From: Gossypium raimondii
Lineage: Eukaryota; Streptophyta; Magnoliopsida; Malvales; Malvaceae
Length of the DNA stretch: 64,000 nt
NCBI RefSeq assembly: GCF_025698545.1
Contig: NC_068577.1
Location: 4,249,501 to 4,313,500, forward strand
Direction of reading: 5' to 3'
Each line of letters begins with the position of its first letter. Position 1 is the stretch's first letter. The notes under the pieces were generated by a model. That model was not told the DNA's origin. It saw only the letters and a program-made list of their open reading frames with translations, and ran no database searches. A program made the position numbers and the translations under genes. Shown in pieces: positions 44,394-56,200 of the stretch.

Positions 44394-45285
44394 GGGATAA
44401 GGTAACTTTTGACCCCTGCACTTTTTTTTAGCCACTTTAACCTTTGAACTTAAAAACCGTTATTCATTTAAGCTCATTTGCAATGACTGTGAAAAAAATG
44501 GGAGTAACTTTTGACCCCTGAACTTTTTTTTATCCACTTTGACCCTTAAGCTTGAAAAGCTTTATTCATTTAAGCTCATTTATAATGACTCTGAAAAAAA
44601 TGGGATAATGTAAATTTTGGCCCCTAAATTTGGCAAGTAGGTCTACATTGGCCCTTGAACTTGACAGCTGGGTTTACTACTGTACTTTTTTTTTGTTCAC
44701 TTTGGCACTTGAACTTGACAACTAGGTCAATTTTGATCTCTGAACTTGAAGAATCTAAAACTTTAATGATGTGGCACTCTGAGTTTAAAAAAAAAAAAAT
44801 TAGATGATGATGTGGTACTATCTCAGAGTGCCATATTCAGTGTTTTAATAACCGAACCGTTAGTTGAATAGGTTAAACCACCAGTTCAACCGGTTTGACT
44901 GTCGGACCAACAATAATTAAATAATTAAAAATTCATAAAAATCTAAAAAAAACTAAAATTGGTTTTACTTGGCTTTTTAGATTTTTATGATTTTTAATAA
45001 TTAAAAAAAGTAACATTTTAGATTTTTCAAGTTTAGGGATCAAAATGGACTTAGTTGTCAATTTTAAGTGCCACAATGAATAAAAAATGTACAGGTACTA
45101 AAGCGAACCTAGTTGTCAAGTTTAGTGGCCAATGTGGACCTACTTACCAAGTTCAGGGGCCAAAAGTTACATTATCCCCATTTTTTTCAGTCATTAAGAG
45201 AATGGGCTTAAATGAATAATGGTTTTGACATTCAGGGGTCAAAGTGGATAAAAGAAAGACCAGGGACCAAAAGTTACATTATCCC
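44394..45285. mobile_element. Long-inverted-repeat element (unit 2 copy)
   Basis: Same arms and internal order as 12784-13687. Both copies sit at the same place relative to BSP, so the element was present before the tandem duplication. Confidence 0.6.
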
Positions 45286-45498
45286 AAAAATTTATAGCCT
45301 TACAATTTCTTTTTAGAATTAGTGACGAGAAACCTCACTTGCCACTGCAACATCCGTTACATTTATAGCTGTAACCTTATACCATTTTGTAAGAAGGAAA
45401 TGATTCAAGTAATTAATTATTCATTAACCTTAGATTCAGATAATATTTAGGACAATTTATAAGAAGGCGATATATAATACAATAGTAAATTAAGTGAT

Positions 45499-46176
45499 TT
45501 AATTGCCATACTTGGCCTTATAATCACTCCACAGTTGATCAACAGTTTTTCCCAGCAGTTCAACAAAAAACCCAGCATTATACCCACTTCTCATCTTCTT
45601 ATTAAGCTCTGCAACGAACCCATTCCTCAGACCATCACAATACTCCAAAAACCTAGCCGTAACATCGTATCCTTGGTCCCATCTATCTCCCTGCCCTGGC
45701 TTCACCCAATGGCTCGGTATATAATTAGCCTTCAGCCTCACGAAATCAGCTATCCCTTCAATCAACCCCCCAGGGGTCTGACCGTTCCCGTTCCATTGCC
45801 AAATATGCGTCATTTCATGGTAAAGCACCCCGTTGAATTCCTTCCTCAGGTCGCCTGTGTAGTTTCCTAGGTAATTGGCGTTAACATGGATTTCGTTGTT
45901 GATGGAAAAGGCTACACCGTCGCCGTTTTCGATGAACAGTGTTACTTTCGGGACATTTTTCCTGTCGGATGGGTTGGTTTGTTGGAAGATGTCCCAGATG
46001 AAGTCTGTGGCGGATGACATGGTTTGGAGGCTGCTTTGGGCTCCGATTTCGGTTCGGAAACGAACGCCGCCGCCACTGTTGCCGGTCTGGTCGTTGATGG
46101 CATAGTCGACTGCATGGGCGCCTTGCATGGCTGCAAGAAATAATAGCAGGCAGGTGAAAAGCAAGGTGTCCGCCAT
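45499..46176 (-). CDS. Basic secretory protein (BSP family, zincin-like), intact
   Basis: A single-exon, 225-residue protein. Residues 1-22 (MADTLLFTCLLLFLAAMQ...) form a signal peptide likely cleaved after AHA, so it should be secreted. HEMTHIWQWNGNG at 120-132 is the zinc-binding HExxH signature of the plant BSP family (PF04450, related to tobacco NtPRp27), with EGIADF at 140-145 downstream. NYT at 105 is a possible N-glycosylation site. Family members are apoplastic and often induced by pathogens or wounding; protease activity is assumed from the motif. I chose MADT rather than the in-frame Met ten codons upstream because the signal peptide starts there. Two decayed paralogues lie at 3615-4295 and 13899-14576. 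Confidence 0.92.
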   Translation of the reverse strand: MADTLLFTCLLLFLAAMQGAHAVDYAINDQTGNSGGGVRFRTEIGAQSSLQTMSSATDFIWDIFQQTNPSDRKNVPKVTLFIENGDGVAFSINNEIHVNANYLGNYTGDLRKEFNGVLYHEMTHIWQWNGNGQTPGGLIEGIADFVRLKANYIPSHWVKPGQGDRWDQGYDVTARFLEYCDGLRNGFVAELNKKMRSGYNAGFFVELLGKTVDQLWSDYKAKYGN

Positions 46177-46270
46177 GATTGTTTCACTAACTCTTAAATA
46201 AACCATGTTTCCTTTTTAGCTTTCAGAGGGTTTCTTTCCTTTTTGCCAGAAATGCATTGTTGCCTATGGT

Positions 46271-46278
46271 TTATATAA
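46271..46278 (-). promoter_or_regulatory. TATA box of the intact BSP gene
   Basis: CTTATATAAACC on the minus strand, about 95 bp upstream of the MADT start codon, implying a leader of roughly 65 bases. Confidence 0.6.
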
Positions 46279-46568
46279 GAACTTGGCCGGCAGCCTACGT
46301 TCAACTTTTTCATTAAAATTTATTTATATTTACTCTTTTGAAAAGTTTAACTTTGACTAAGCCTTATTTAAGTCAACATTGATGATGTAACTATTTCGAA
46401 TCTTTTATTGATTTTTCTTTTTTACTCAATATCTAGAATTAATAATGAATCATGATGATAATCGAACTCATATCCTCTTATATGACTAACAATATTCATG
46501 CCAATTAAGTTTTTATTTCTAAATATTTAGTTTTAGCATATTCATATAGACCCACTTAAGTAATAGAC

Positions 46569-47957
46569 CAATAATATTAAAGAGTAAAGGGAAGAAGTAG
46601 ATTATGAGCTGCTTCCATAGCTGAAGAACAGAAATCTAGAATTTTGATAAATGTTTGGTTTAGAAGTAGACGAGTCAATTTAATGCAGGCTAAGGGGGAT
46701 GGTGGAAAAATTTGCTCCAAAAAACCTAGACTTGGTCAAATTTGAATAAAGAAATGCACCCATGGATTTTCATATTGTTTGTTGACTTTGACTTTGACTT
46801 TTATTGGTATGAAAACAGAACTTTACATAAAGACATGTTCCTGAGTTTAAATTTCATAAATAATTTTTTATTACTTCATTATATATAAATTTTGATTATT
46901 CAATCAATCCATACCAATTCACGAATTAACTGATTCAAAAACCCTCACTAGATCAATACTTCGACCAATTTTTATCCAACCAATCTAATCCGATTCAAAT
47001 AAAATTACTTAAAATAAGTATAGCTAAAATCTTTATTTTAATTGATTTTTGGTTAACAAGTAACTTAAAACTTAACAGCAATATCTAAGATTAATTATAT
47101 ATTAGTCATAGTATGTAATTTGTATCACATAAGGTTGAAAATTTATTTATTTAAAAATACTATTTCATATAAAATATTTTGAAAATTATTTTAAGATTAA
47201 TAAAAATTATGATATATATTATTTTCAAAGAGAAATTTTAAATTTAAACTTTAGAAATAATTTTATCGAAAAGAATAATTACTGATTTTGAAAAGATCAA
47301 TTTTTATAACCCGTAAAACTAACATCAAACATATATGATCACATTAAAAAAGAAAGAAAAAGAACATGAAAATTGAGAATAAAATAAATGTATGATCATA
47401 GTGTTGGCCTTCCCCAAGTAAATGTGTTAGGCACATAAACTTTGGTACAAAAATTTTGATAGCTTCAAGTTACGTTTGAAAGGGTAATTATGACTAAACC
47501 AATTGATGTAAAAAATATGTTATAAAATGTTAGAATGCCCTGTTTAAAAAATTAAATGAATTTAAATTTATTATATAAAATATTATCTCAATTGATATGA
47601 GTAATGCTGCCGATGCAGGATGACGTGAGATTGAGTGCGTTGAAGTGCATTATCCTCCCATTTATGGATTAGAGAGATATTATAAGTAGTTCAAGGTATT
47701 GTATCAAAAGAGCACATATATATACTATCAAAACTTATAATGAGATTGTTCAAAAAAAATATTTATAAATAATTAATATAAGTTATTCCTAAAATCTAAT
47801 TTGATTATATAAAAGTATTTTAAATATTAAAATTACATATAGGCATAATTCTTATAAATTAATAAAAATTCATAATTGATAGAATAATTAACTCAAATAA
47901 AAAGAATTAATATATCACTCTTTCTTCATGTCATTATTATTATTATCCTAATGAGAT
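46569..47957. other. Unit-2 AT-rich stretch, gene-free
   Basis: Aligns in two pieces to 17753-18060 and 35450-38960 of unit 1. The approximately 40-bp segment at 46890-46930 has no clear counterpart in unit 1. No protein-like frame is seen. Confidence 0.65.
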
Positions 47958-49128
47958 AATTAAGCCTTGCATTAAATTTGTATTCTCGTTAACTAAAATA
48001 ATCAATTAAGTCCCTCCGTCAATGGTTTCAATTATTTACCACGTTGATGTTAAAATATATTGACAAACCAATCTAATGGTGACACGTGATAACTTTTTGT
48101 TTAATCTAATATTTTCCCATAAAATAATAAAAAATATAAATATCAGAAAATATCAAAATATAAAATGATTAAATATAAAAATATATGAAAATTGATATAA
48201 ACTTATAAATATTATAAAAATAAAATTCTAAAAATTCTAAAAAATATATAAAATTAATAAAATATATTTAAAATTTTATAAAAAACATATTAAATTTCTA
48301 TAAAATCATAAAAAGTATTAAAATTATTAAAATTATATAAAATTATAAAAATTATAAAAAAAATCATAAAAACTTGAAATGAACCAAATCAGTCTGTTGG
48401 ACCAATTAGACCAAAATCGACAAAGGTATCGATCTAAAGAAAGTCATTAGACCAGTTTACTTGGGAACCAAATGGTTGAACTAATTCTTTTTTATTTTAT
48501 TTTTTATTTAATTGAACTGGATGAGTCACCCAATTTGACAAATTGGTGGCCTGACCGGTTCGACCACTGATCCAGTTTTGAAAATCTTGGTTAGAATATT
48601 TCATTAGGACATATGCTAATAGTTAGATATTAAAATTTTAGTTCGATAAAAAAAACATTTAAAAATAAAAAATCGATTCAACCGCCCGATTCCCATATCA
48701 ACAGGTCTAACGGCTTTCCACGGACTAGTACTTTTGTTGATTTCAGGCTAACAAAACAGTTCAAATTTTTATGATTTTTTTTTATATAATTTTTATAAGT
48801 TGATATCAATTTAAATATTTTTTTTATTTTTTAAGACTTCTAATACATTTTTTAAGTTTTACTAATTTTATTTTTTTATAATTTATTATATTTTATAATA
48901 TTTACAAGTTTTTTATAATTTTAATAAATTTATATTCTTTTTAAATTTATATTTTTATAATTTTAATGAGTTTTAATCGTTTTATGATAAAATATTAGAT
49001 TAAAATAGAAGTTGCTACATGTCACAATTTGATTAGTTCGCCAATTTATTTTAACGAAAGACTTAATTAATTATTTTAATTAACGAAAGAGACTTAATTG
49101 AATACAATTTAATACAATAGCTTAATTG
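47958..49128. mobile_element. Foldback element with ~150-bp inverted arms
   Basis: The left arm from AATTAAGC (47958) to about 48120 matches the right arm from about 48985 to GCTTAATT (49128) read in reverse: TTAATTAAGTC, CAAACTAATC-like, GTGACA(C/T)GT, TTTAATCTAATATTTT. The interior is AT-rich with a block naming no protein. The right arm is absent from unit 1, which ends at the equivalent of 48960. Confidence 0.55.
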
Positions 49129-52100
49129 ATTTTTTTGTATTTTCTTAAAGACTTTCTTAACACATAAGGCAAAATATAAATAATAATTTATAATAACCAA
49201 TGTTAACATTATAGCACATGAAATATTGTAAATAATTAATATAAATTGATTGTAAAATTCGATAATTTATAATTTATAATTTATATAAATGGTAGATAAT
49301 TTTAAAAATTAAAATTTGGAGAAAAAATTGATTTTTCTAAATTTTAGTTTAGCTTAAAAATTAGTTCAAACTCAAAAAACTAGTTGTTTAACATTATTTA
49401 TGAGTCAAGAAATTGATTTACCTAAAATCAATGCTAGATAAGCCTTTATAGCAGTTGAAAAACAACAAAAGGAAACAAACAACAATTAGTCATATCTATT
49501 AAGATAACATTATAGAGACAGTAGACCAAAATTAACATGTTCATATTTATTGAGTCTTAACTCGGTTAATATTGATATTGTTGTTTATGTAGAAGAATGT
49601 AGGTTCGAGTTTGTCAAAATGCATTTATCCTCCTATTTAAAGTCTGGAGAGAAATTATGGATAGTTGTAGACTTTTATATTTTAAAAAATTAAAATATTC
49701 ATATTTTCGATCACCACTTTTTTCTTTTTTTAAATAGTAATGTATAAAATATATTGGAGGGCGGCCTAATGAGACTGTTCTAAGCTCAGCCGGCCAAATT
49801 TAATAAACTCTTCTACTTTTCTTTTTGTTCGTTTACTAACTATTTAATAAATTAAAAATATAAATATTAAAATTTATTAGCACTGAATTTATATTATAAA
49901 ATTGTTTGATATATTAATAATAATTAAGCATTTAGTATCATTATTTTACTTGATAATAGTAGATTTTAATTTTAAAATTTCATTATTTAATAATTTTAAT
50001 ATTACTAATATGATATTATTTATTTTATTTTGAATACTTTTGGGTAAAAGCTAAAGATAATAATTTAAATAATTAATTTTTATAATATATTTCAAAATAA
50101 TATTTTAAAAATAAAATTAATTTAATATCTCCGACATTAAGCGGTGAGTAGTTATCTACTTATCATATTCAACACTTTTAGTTGAAAATTTTATATTGAA
50201 TAAAAAGTTAATATGATTACCAAACACAATTAAAATAATTAAAGTTACATTTGGTTTCAAGGAACAGTGGTTGTTTTCATTTTCATTTTCGATTTTTGGA
50301 AAATGAAAATATTGAAAAAAACATTTTTAATTGAATTTTTGGAAACAATTTTTGAAAAATAAAAACAAAATATGTGAAAATAAAAAATGTAAAAAATAGT
50401 TTTATTGTTTTTACTAAAAATGTTTTGTAAAAATAAAAATAATGAAAATAAAAAATTTAACTTTAGATGAATTGACCATGGTATATAAACACAAAAAATA
50501 TATTTTTTCAATATTTTTCCAATATTAAGATTGGTACGGTGTTTTGAATTCATATAAATACAATTTTTTTATTAGAGAAAAGTAGTTATCAATAAATTAT
50601 GTTGAAATAAGAAAATTAATATAAATGAAAATAGAGATAAATAATATTTTCAAGAAAATAATAATGGTTTATAAAAACACACCCTTCGTAAAATATACAC
50701 TTAACTTTGGTAGTATTAGTCAATAAATTATGTTGAAATAAGAAAATTAATATAAATTTGATAAATTATAAATCATTTGTTTAAATATTTATTTGTATTA
50801 TTTCGCTTTTCGGTTTGGACTTCATGCACTATTTCATACCTAAGTTCGATAAAATCGGTTAATAGTTTTCTACTGTTCTACTTTTCTAATTTAAAGAGGG
50901 TAACTTCGTTCCACTTTTTAATTTTAAAATTTTAATTCTCATAAGTAATTTTATCACAATTTATCAACTTAACTAAATTTATTTTCTATCAATCATATAT
51001 CACATTATATATATAAAAAAGCTTAATTTAAATTTTAAATTGGCAAATTTTGACAATACATACTTTCAATTTTAATGATTATATTAAGATTTTCAAATAA
51101 AAATATAATGATTGAATTTTAACATTTAAAGTATAAAATTAAATCTCAAATTATATAAAAATATAAGGATTGATTTTAACTTCTTCTTTTTAGATTTCAA
51201 TGTAATACTTAAATTTGACAAAAGCTATACATTTTGGTAATAGAAAATAACAATTTTAATTCTTTTATGTTTAATTCAAGTTTTAAGATTAATTTAACGA
51301 AAGTTTATAATTAACCAGTAATATTATTAGCAATTAACTGCCATTAATTAAAACTCAAAAAGTCACCAACATCATCCTATATTTAATTAGTTAAAACAAA
51401 ATTAAATAAATTTACAATTAACACTGCATTTATTCTATTAAAAATCATGAAAATTCAAGTCCAATACTATTAGCTATATCATATCAACCTTAAAATTTAA
51501 ATTAAATATTAGAAAATTAATATTATTACTTTCAAATACAAAATGTATTCAAATATAAATACTGTATTAAATCTAATATAACAAACACAATCATAATAAA
51601 ATGTCAAACTCAAATACACAAAAAAAAAAAACCTTTCGTTTTCTATTATTTCTAAGCTTTTTATATTTCAATTTAAATGCATTGTTAAATGCTTTAACTT
51701 CAAGATTGTTAATAAATTAGAAATTATCCATTAGAGCATATTATAAATTCTTTTGATAGACCCTTACCCTTGTTCAAGGGAAAGTTACTCATGGAGGTTG
51801 GAATCCCGAAAATTTTTCAAAAGATAAAAACATCAAGTTTGAAAGATAAACTAAGACAAAAAGATGCACATTTAAGTACGAGTTAACCTCAATCCGCACT
51901 GTCCATTTCCAAATTTAATTTTATATAAAACGAAATTTAAATATACAAAATATAGTACAAATGTTAAAAAATGTGTTTATTTATTTAACGTTCAGATGTC
52001 TAATAAAAATGACAATAGAAGACAAATAACTACCAAATATTAAATAAAAATAAGGATTTTATATATATATATAGATGAACCGAAATAATTATTTACAAAT

Positions 52101-53239
52101 ATAAATAAACTCAAATAAAATTTAAAATTCATCACTAAACTTGATCAAATATATGCGATCAAGTTATTCAAATCAAAATTTAAATATTTAAATATGCAAA
52201 ATGCCATATATTTTATTTGGTTCTAAACAGTTCCTTTATAATTATACTTTTAAATAATGATAATTATTTTTTTAAAATGACATATCACATTCATCTGCAA
52301 TAATAATACTTTACAAAACATATACCATGCACTTAAATTAAAATTTATTAATTTAAGAGTTACTAAATATAATTATAAAATTATTTTTTTAAGTATTTTC
52401 TCATAAAAAGGAACGAAAAAAGAAGATACATTTAACTTTTCTTTTGAAATCGTCTTTTACTAAATATATTTTTAATGAGAAACTCACAAGAAAAGGCGGT
52501 ATTTTTCAACTTGTCTTCACCGGGTTCTGCCTACCCAGCTAGAATGTACTTAGCTCAAGGCCTTAAAAAATCTGTAATCTTTTGTTACCCCAATAATCGG
52601 TAGAAGCTCGTTAGAATCATATTTCTATAGAAAACAATGAAAAAGTTCAGATCAGTTGAGTTAAAGCAATGGGTGCCGAGTTTGGGGAAAAAAATGGAGA
52701 ATACCAACAGCCTAATTGGATAACAGAATAAGAACGAGAGTATTATCCGAATCGCGGTAAGCATTGGATACGGTATTTGTCCAATATGGATGATGCTCAA
52801 TTTCTTAAAACTTTTTTCATATATTTGGAATATCATAATCTCGTATGCATGACAAGTGACACGTTTCAGTTATCCGTAAAGAGAAAAATCACCTGTGGTT
52901 ATGCACGAGGAGAGCTGAACAAACAGAAAAGCCACTGGAATGTTGTTCAATTAGTTCAAACCTATCGAAAATGAAATCTATATTATCAGCAACAATAGCT
53001 AGATTTCGGATAGCATATACAAGAGTGACAATGTGATACAGCTAAAAAGTGCAAGAATTGTTGGGAATTTATAAAAAAAATTAAGTTAATGATAACATAC
53101 ATGCTAGCTTCTCACCTATAAATCATGGAACCACAACCACTATAGAAATGCAGTGAAAATTTCTTTCATGATTAGCCCATTTTGCACCAGCTGATGAAAG
53201 GATCAATGTGGACATTTAAAGAGTCCCATGGATATTGGA
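49129..53239. other. Long AT-rich intergenic region
   Basis: No convincing coding sequence. 50230-50560 is a run of GAAAAT/TTTTC motifs that could fold back on itself. 52480-52980 is less AT-rich and holds short open frames, one of 65 codons at 52777-52974 and one of 83 codons at 52836-52585 on the minus strand; neither resembles a known protein. The part nearest 53239 should include the REV1 3' untranslated region. Confidence 0.5.
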
Positions 53240-56200
53240 CTACTTGATTGGAGGTATATGCAAGGTTCCACCATAGTTTTCATCGACAGACGCCTAGAAG
53301 AGTTATAACATACAGAAACAAATAAAACTTCATGTCAATTTACAATAAATGAAAACATATAAACTTTGTTGAAAACAAGAGAAGACTATAAATAAGTTGA
53401 AATTGAAAAATCCGGTGCTAAAAGGTGTTTTTAGCTTCCCAAAGCACAAATCTTGAAGATGGAGAATTAGAAGCTAAACGAAAACTGATTATAAGCCAAT
53501 AAAATGGCAGAGTATATAATTTGAGGAATATTCTCAACGACTTGTGACCCTAAGAAAATAGCTTGAAACTATTCACAGAAGATCAGATAATACACTTAAA
53601 ATAGACAAAGAATGCCAGAAGGAAAACGGATAACAATGTGAAGATATAAAACAGTGATTGTCACCAAAAGCAAAAAAATTGGTTTCTAGTATAGGAACGA
53701 GACAATAGGAGTGTTGTGATGACCTGAAGGTGGGGAAAGACCAAATTGTACACTTCCAAGAAGAACTGTGACTTGGTACTTAACCTGAAAAAATATTTAT
53801 GCTTCCATCAGTACATTATCATAATGCTTGAAGGAGCATAAATGACAGAAGGTTAAGGAAAAGATAACAACGAATCTGATCAATTAGCACTTTGATATTA
53901 AACAGCATCCTTATGCGAGTATTAACACATATTGTAGATGCACTCCAAGGACAACTAATGATAAATCATGCTCAGTCCATTAATCAATGTTTTGAAACCA
54001 GATCAGTTGGTCGAAAAGGCCAGCAATAGTTGAACTCAAACATCATTATGAGCGATAATTATGAAATCTACAACAAAAATACATAAAATAATAAAGGAAT
54101 ATATATACATAAAGGACCAAGGAGAGAAACAAAATTATGCAAGAACTTCTATCCTCTTCCATAATGGACAAACTTAGCAAAGTACAAGTACATACCTTCT
54201 TAGAAGACGAAAACAAACATAGATCTCCTCAATATCTACTACTATCTTCAGTTTAATATAATTCATGAGAAGCTCACTGAAGCTGTGAATAGCTTCATTC
54301 CAAGCATCACATCTTGCATTTAAAGGATGTAGGGATTCAGCAATAATGCATTGTAGTATCGAAGATAAACTCTGAGCTGAATTTGCTTTGTAATAAATGT
54401 CAACAAAAAAATTCAATGTTGACAATTTGCTGACTTTAAACTTATCAACCCAAAGAGGAGGATCTCCAATCCAGAGATTGTTGCTCAAACCAGAATCAGT
54501 TGATCCAGGTCGATTGTCAGTAGCAGTCTTGATGCCCAAAGGAGGATGCATGTTATCTGTCCTCGGGCCCAGGGCAGTACCTTCTGGCATCCTGTGCGCA
54601 GGAAGTGCCTCAAATATGTCAGCTCTCAATTCCTCGGGCAGCTGCTGTAACACAGATGTGTCTACTTGGCTCAGAGATGAAGGCACTAAATCATTATTTT
54701 CAAGTCCTGCAGTGGAAATTGCAACACTATCGGGTCTTGCCTCAGAGTCTGGCACCATCCGCAGTTCCTCCAATATATGTTGTGTGTCCTTTGGGTAAGG
54801 AAAAAAATAACTGTCAATAATAAAACCAAATGCATCTTCTGAACAAATATAGATGAACATATGTCATCATAGCCGGGGGAAGAATAATAGAAGAAAGCTC
54901 AAAGGTCAAAAAACTGAATCAGTTAGGATATAAATAAAATTATATGTATTGCCATGTTTATCTTACACCAACACTTCAACAAGTAAAGCACATGTTACAT
55001 ATTCTCGAAACCCCAACCATCCCCAACCACCATCAGTGTCACTTACTACTGTTTATATTTTAAACTCAATAAACATAACAACAGAACTAGTACTGTCAGC
55101 CAGGTGTTCCAATTGTTTTACAAAGTTTTAGTAGAGATGGGGATATTTTAAACACAATACAAAGAATCAAAAAGCCATATCTAGTTTGAACTCAAGAGTT
55201 ACCTTCATTTCCAATGCTGTTCTTCTCAATGAAACAGAAGCAGAATTACGGGATCTTTCTGCTTCCTCTACTGCAACTTGGTGAACACCCCAACAAATTT
55301 AAAAGCCATTCATACAAGGAAATTAAATATGCACTTAAAGACCAGGTAAGAATATTTCACCTTGGGCTGGTTCAGGAGGAAAGAAGCATGCAGATCCAGT
55401 GCTTTTGTCACCTTGTACTTTTCTTTTGGTAATCAATTCAACTAGCTTTCCATCATAAATTTCATTTAATTCTGAGAGGAGCTCTGAAGGAAGATTCTCC
55501 ACTACTCCCATGTCAAGGTGGCATAAAGGTGGGACACTTGAGCTCTGGTTAGAACCCCCCTCACCATTGGGTGCATTATTTGTCTCATGAACAGAATTCT
55601 CCACTGAAGCAATGCGTAACACACCTGAATTTCCACCCACACTCTTTCCTTCAGAATCTGTGTCATGAAGCCAGTAACATTACAAGCTAAGCTTAGTTCC
55701 AGTGATCTTTAAGCAAACCAACAGCAGAAACTAATCTGCCATGTACACACTACGCATTTCAGCTTATTAGAGATATATTTTACTAATTCTTTATTAAATG
55801 AAAACTTTGAAGCATGCTGGTCACATATTGTGCAACAGATAAGATCTTAGAATGGCATCTTTAAAGAATACAAACTGAGTTTTAAGAAAACAATGCTTAG
55901 CGTAAGGCAATGAGCAACAGTTTGAAATTAGCCAACCACAAGTAATACAATCTAACCACCAAAACATGGGAAAGGGAATACCCATACCAACACATTCTTT
56001 GGCTATTCTATTGATATCAAATCGTTGCTTTGAACTCGCTGATGCAGACATGAGCCATGATTTCAAAGAGTTTCTTTCAGGTGCTTAAAAGCAAACAAAA
56101 AGGATCAGTCAGGAAGAGTTATAGAACAGCTGAAGCAATCAAGAATCTAAGGTGGCTTGCATCACATCTAGGCCACCAAAAAATTAAAAGCAAGCACCCA

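Larger units (their letters stand above)
41090..48960 (+). repeat. Tandem duplication, unit 2 (near-ancestral)
   Basis: Direct copy of unit 1 without the large insertions. It retains the empty sites at 46564-46568 (AGACC), about 47533-47540 (GCCCT) and about 48290-48300 (ATTAAATTT). It has its own 150-bp MITE. It also continues past the unit-1 end into the right arm of a foldback element, showing that the right breakpoint lay inside that element. Confidence 0.85.

Noticed and set aside
45535..46105. Plus-strand frames of 111 and 76 codons opposite BSP
   Set aside because: They are antisense shadows of the BSP coding sequence and recur opposite the other BSP copies.
54397..54798. 133-codon plus-strand frame
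   Set aside because: It lies antisense to REV1 exon 21, whose splice phases and ubiquitin-binding motif identify the true strand.
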